Source: Lachnospiraceae bacterium
GTDB taxonomy: Bacteria; Bacillota; Clostridia; Lachnospirales; Lachnospiraceae
DNA: 23,905 bases
Direction of reading: 5' to 3'
Assembly: GCA_004557975.1 (NCBI GenBank)
Contig: SFEV01000049.1
Location: 1 to 23,905, forward strand
This document shows, in pieces, positions 23,174 to 23,905 of the stretch (position 1 is the stretch's first letter; the number at the start of each line of letters is the position of its first letter). The notes under the pieces were generated by a model. That model did not search any database. It had not been told where the DNA came from and worked only from the letters and a program-made list of their open reading frames with translations. Made by a program: the position numbers and the translations under genes.

Positions 23174-23313
23174 ACGTCATCTGAACTTTCTTGGATTCTA
23201 TTGTATATTCTGCTGTAAATTCCGCGTGAGCTGATCATTTTGTCCGCCCAAATTGGGTTCTTCCGCAATTATCCGTTTTTTGTTTCCAATGGATTTATTT
23301 GTGTGATAAAATG

Positions 23314-23341
23314 TTGGTATCAAATAAAGGCGATATATAAT
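23314..23341 (+). promoter_or_regulatory. Possible promoter of the plus-strand membrane protein gene
   Basis: TTGGTA (23314-23319), 16 bases, then a perfect TATAAT (23336-23341). The surrounding DNA is very AT-rich, so the match is only suggestive. Nothing else in 23174-23405 can be supported as a gene. Confidence 0.4.
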
Positions 23342-23405
23342 ATTAGATTAAGAAAAATGAAAGGAACATGTTGTTTTGCATCTTTAAACAACTTATAAGT
23401 GACAA

Positions 23406-23905
23406 ATGAAACAAGAATTAAACAAAGTATTTATTTGGGGCGAGAAAATTATTATACTTTTATCTGGTCTGCTTTTGATTCTTCTTAGTACATTTTGTTT
23501 TTGTGGAAAAGCTTTTATGGGTATGAATAAATATGAAATAGCCGTTTGGGAAAAAAATGGTATTTTCTTTATGACTACTTTATTAGTATGTGTATTGATT
23601 CTTTTATTCTCTTTTCGCATTCTTGAAAGAATTCATTCGAAAAAGTTTTTTTTAATTTTATCTGTTGGGTATGTTATTTTGGGTTTATATCTGATCTTTA
23701 ATGTGGATGCAGTAATACGTGCTGATGCAAAAGTAGTTTTTGAAAGTGCAAAAGAATTTAATATGGGGAATTTTCAGTCATTAGAAAGGGGCGGGTATTT
23801 ATTTATATACCCACATCAGCTTGGGCTATTAACCTATGAGCGAATTCTCCAGCATTTTAGTGAAAATATATCATTCTTTTTTTTGTTTCAATTATTTTTA
23901 GTTTT
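23406..23905 (+). CDS. Multi-pass membrane protein, glycosyltransferase-like, 3'-truncated by the window
   Basis: An open frame begins MKQELNKVFIWGEKII and runs without a stop for 166 codons to the window edge. Hydrophobic segments lie at about 15-34, 52-70 and 81-99, and another starts near 157. They are followed by a polar external-type loop with acidic residues (FNVDAVIRADAKVVFESAKE) and YLFIYPHQLGLLTYERIL. That arrangement resembles the GT39/PMT-like and related polysaccharide glycosyltransferases, where an acidic residue in the first large loop is catalytic. No strong ribosome site precedes the ATG (AAGTGA only). It is the only plus-strand gene and is clearly more AT-rich than the rest. 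Function is tentative. Confidence 0.7.
   Translation, partial: MKQELNKVFIWGEKIIILLSGLLLILLSTFCFCGKAFMGMNKYEIAVWEKNGIFFMTTLLVCVLILLFSFRILERIHSKKFFLILSVGYVILGLYLIFNVDAVIRADAKVVFESAKEFNMGNFQSLERGGYLFIYPHQLGLLTYERILQHFSENISFFFLFQLFLV

Noticed and set aside
23181..23300. Possible insertion-sequence remnant
   Set aside because: No transposase fragment, matched terminal inverted repeats or target duplication could be seen.
23393..23620. 75-codon minus-strand open frame at the right end
   Set aside because: No ribosome site; the opposite strand encodes a clean series of membrane helices running to the window edge.

Overview
The window looks like chromosomal DNA from a low-GC Gram-positive anaerobe of the Clostridia, most likely a gut Lachnospiraceae; the genus cannot be fixed from sequence alone. 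The basis is strong AGGAGG-type ribosome sites, consensus sigma-A promoters, DeoR and PadR regulators, phosphotransferase (PTS) proteins, cell-wall-binding repeats and a DUF1700/DUF4097 protein beside PadR. Every complete gene lies on the minus strand. The only plus-strand gene is cut off by the right edge.

Layout, left to right. (1) 91-1677: branched-chain amino-acid genes ilvN-ilvC, read leftward from their own promoter. (2) 1808-8379: two secreted proteins. One is a 1542-residue mosaic surface protein with a gluzincin HExxH site, a beta-helix region, Ig-like domains, a 36-bp repeat linker and an Fn3 tail. The other is an N-acetylmuramoyl-L-alanine amidase with about a dozen wall-binding repeats. 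(3) 8456-9369: a two-CBS-domain protein and a 71-residue orphan. (4) 9631-18806: a ten-gene L-ascorbate-type PTS operon read leftward from a TTGAAA-17-TATAAT promoter. The order is ulaG, EIIA, EIIC, EIIB, Cof-type HAD phosphatase, DeoR regulator, HPr, enzyme I, UlaE-type epimerase, cytoplasmic beta-propeller protein. (5) 19236-20964: an M42 aminopeptidase and a HAD hydrolase. (6) 21173-22845: a PadR regulator translationally coupled to a DUF1700/DUF4097 protein, behind a promoter embedded in a perfect inverted repeat. (7) 23131 onward: a strong hairpin terminator, then AT-rich DNA with the start of a plus-strand multi-pass membrane protein.

How the genes work together. The central operon encodes a complete phosphoryl relay: enzyme I, HPr, EIIA, EIIB and EIIC. 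It also encodes the lactonase (UlaG) and a 3-epimerase (UlaE) of anaerobic ascorbate catabolism, and a likely regulator. It lacks the decarboxylase (UlaD) and 4-epimerase (UlaF) of the E. coli pathway and instead carries a phosphatase and an unassigned propeller protein. That makes it the best candidate for a variant or undescribed pathway.

Non-coding structure includes a 58-bp dispersed element present twice (56/58 identical), each time beside an unrelated strong hairpin and just 3' of a minus-strand gene. There are also a 13-bp-stem hairpin between EIIC and EIIB, in-frame 36-bp tandem repeats in two unrelated genes, and several operator-like palindromes. Bases 1-90, 1111-1179 and 8867-9153 show nothing I can name.
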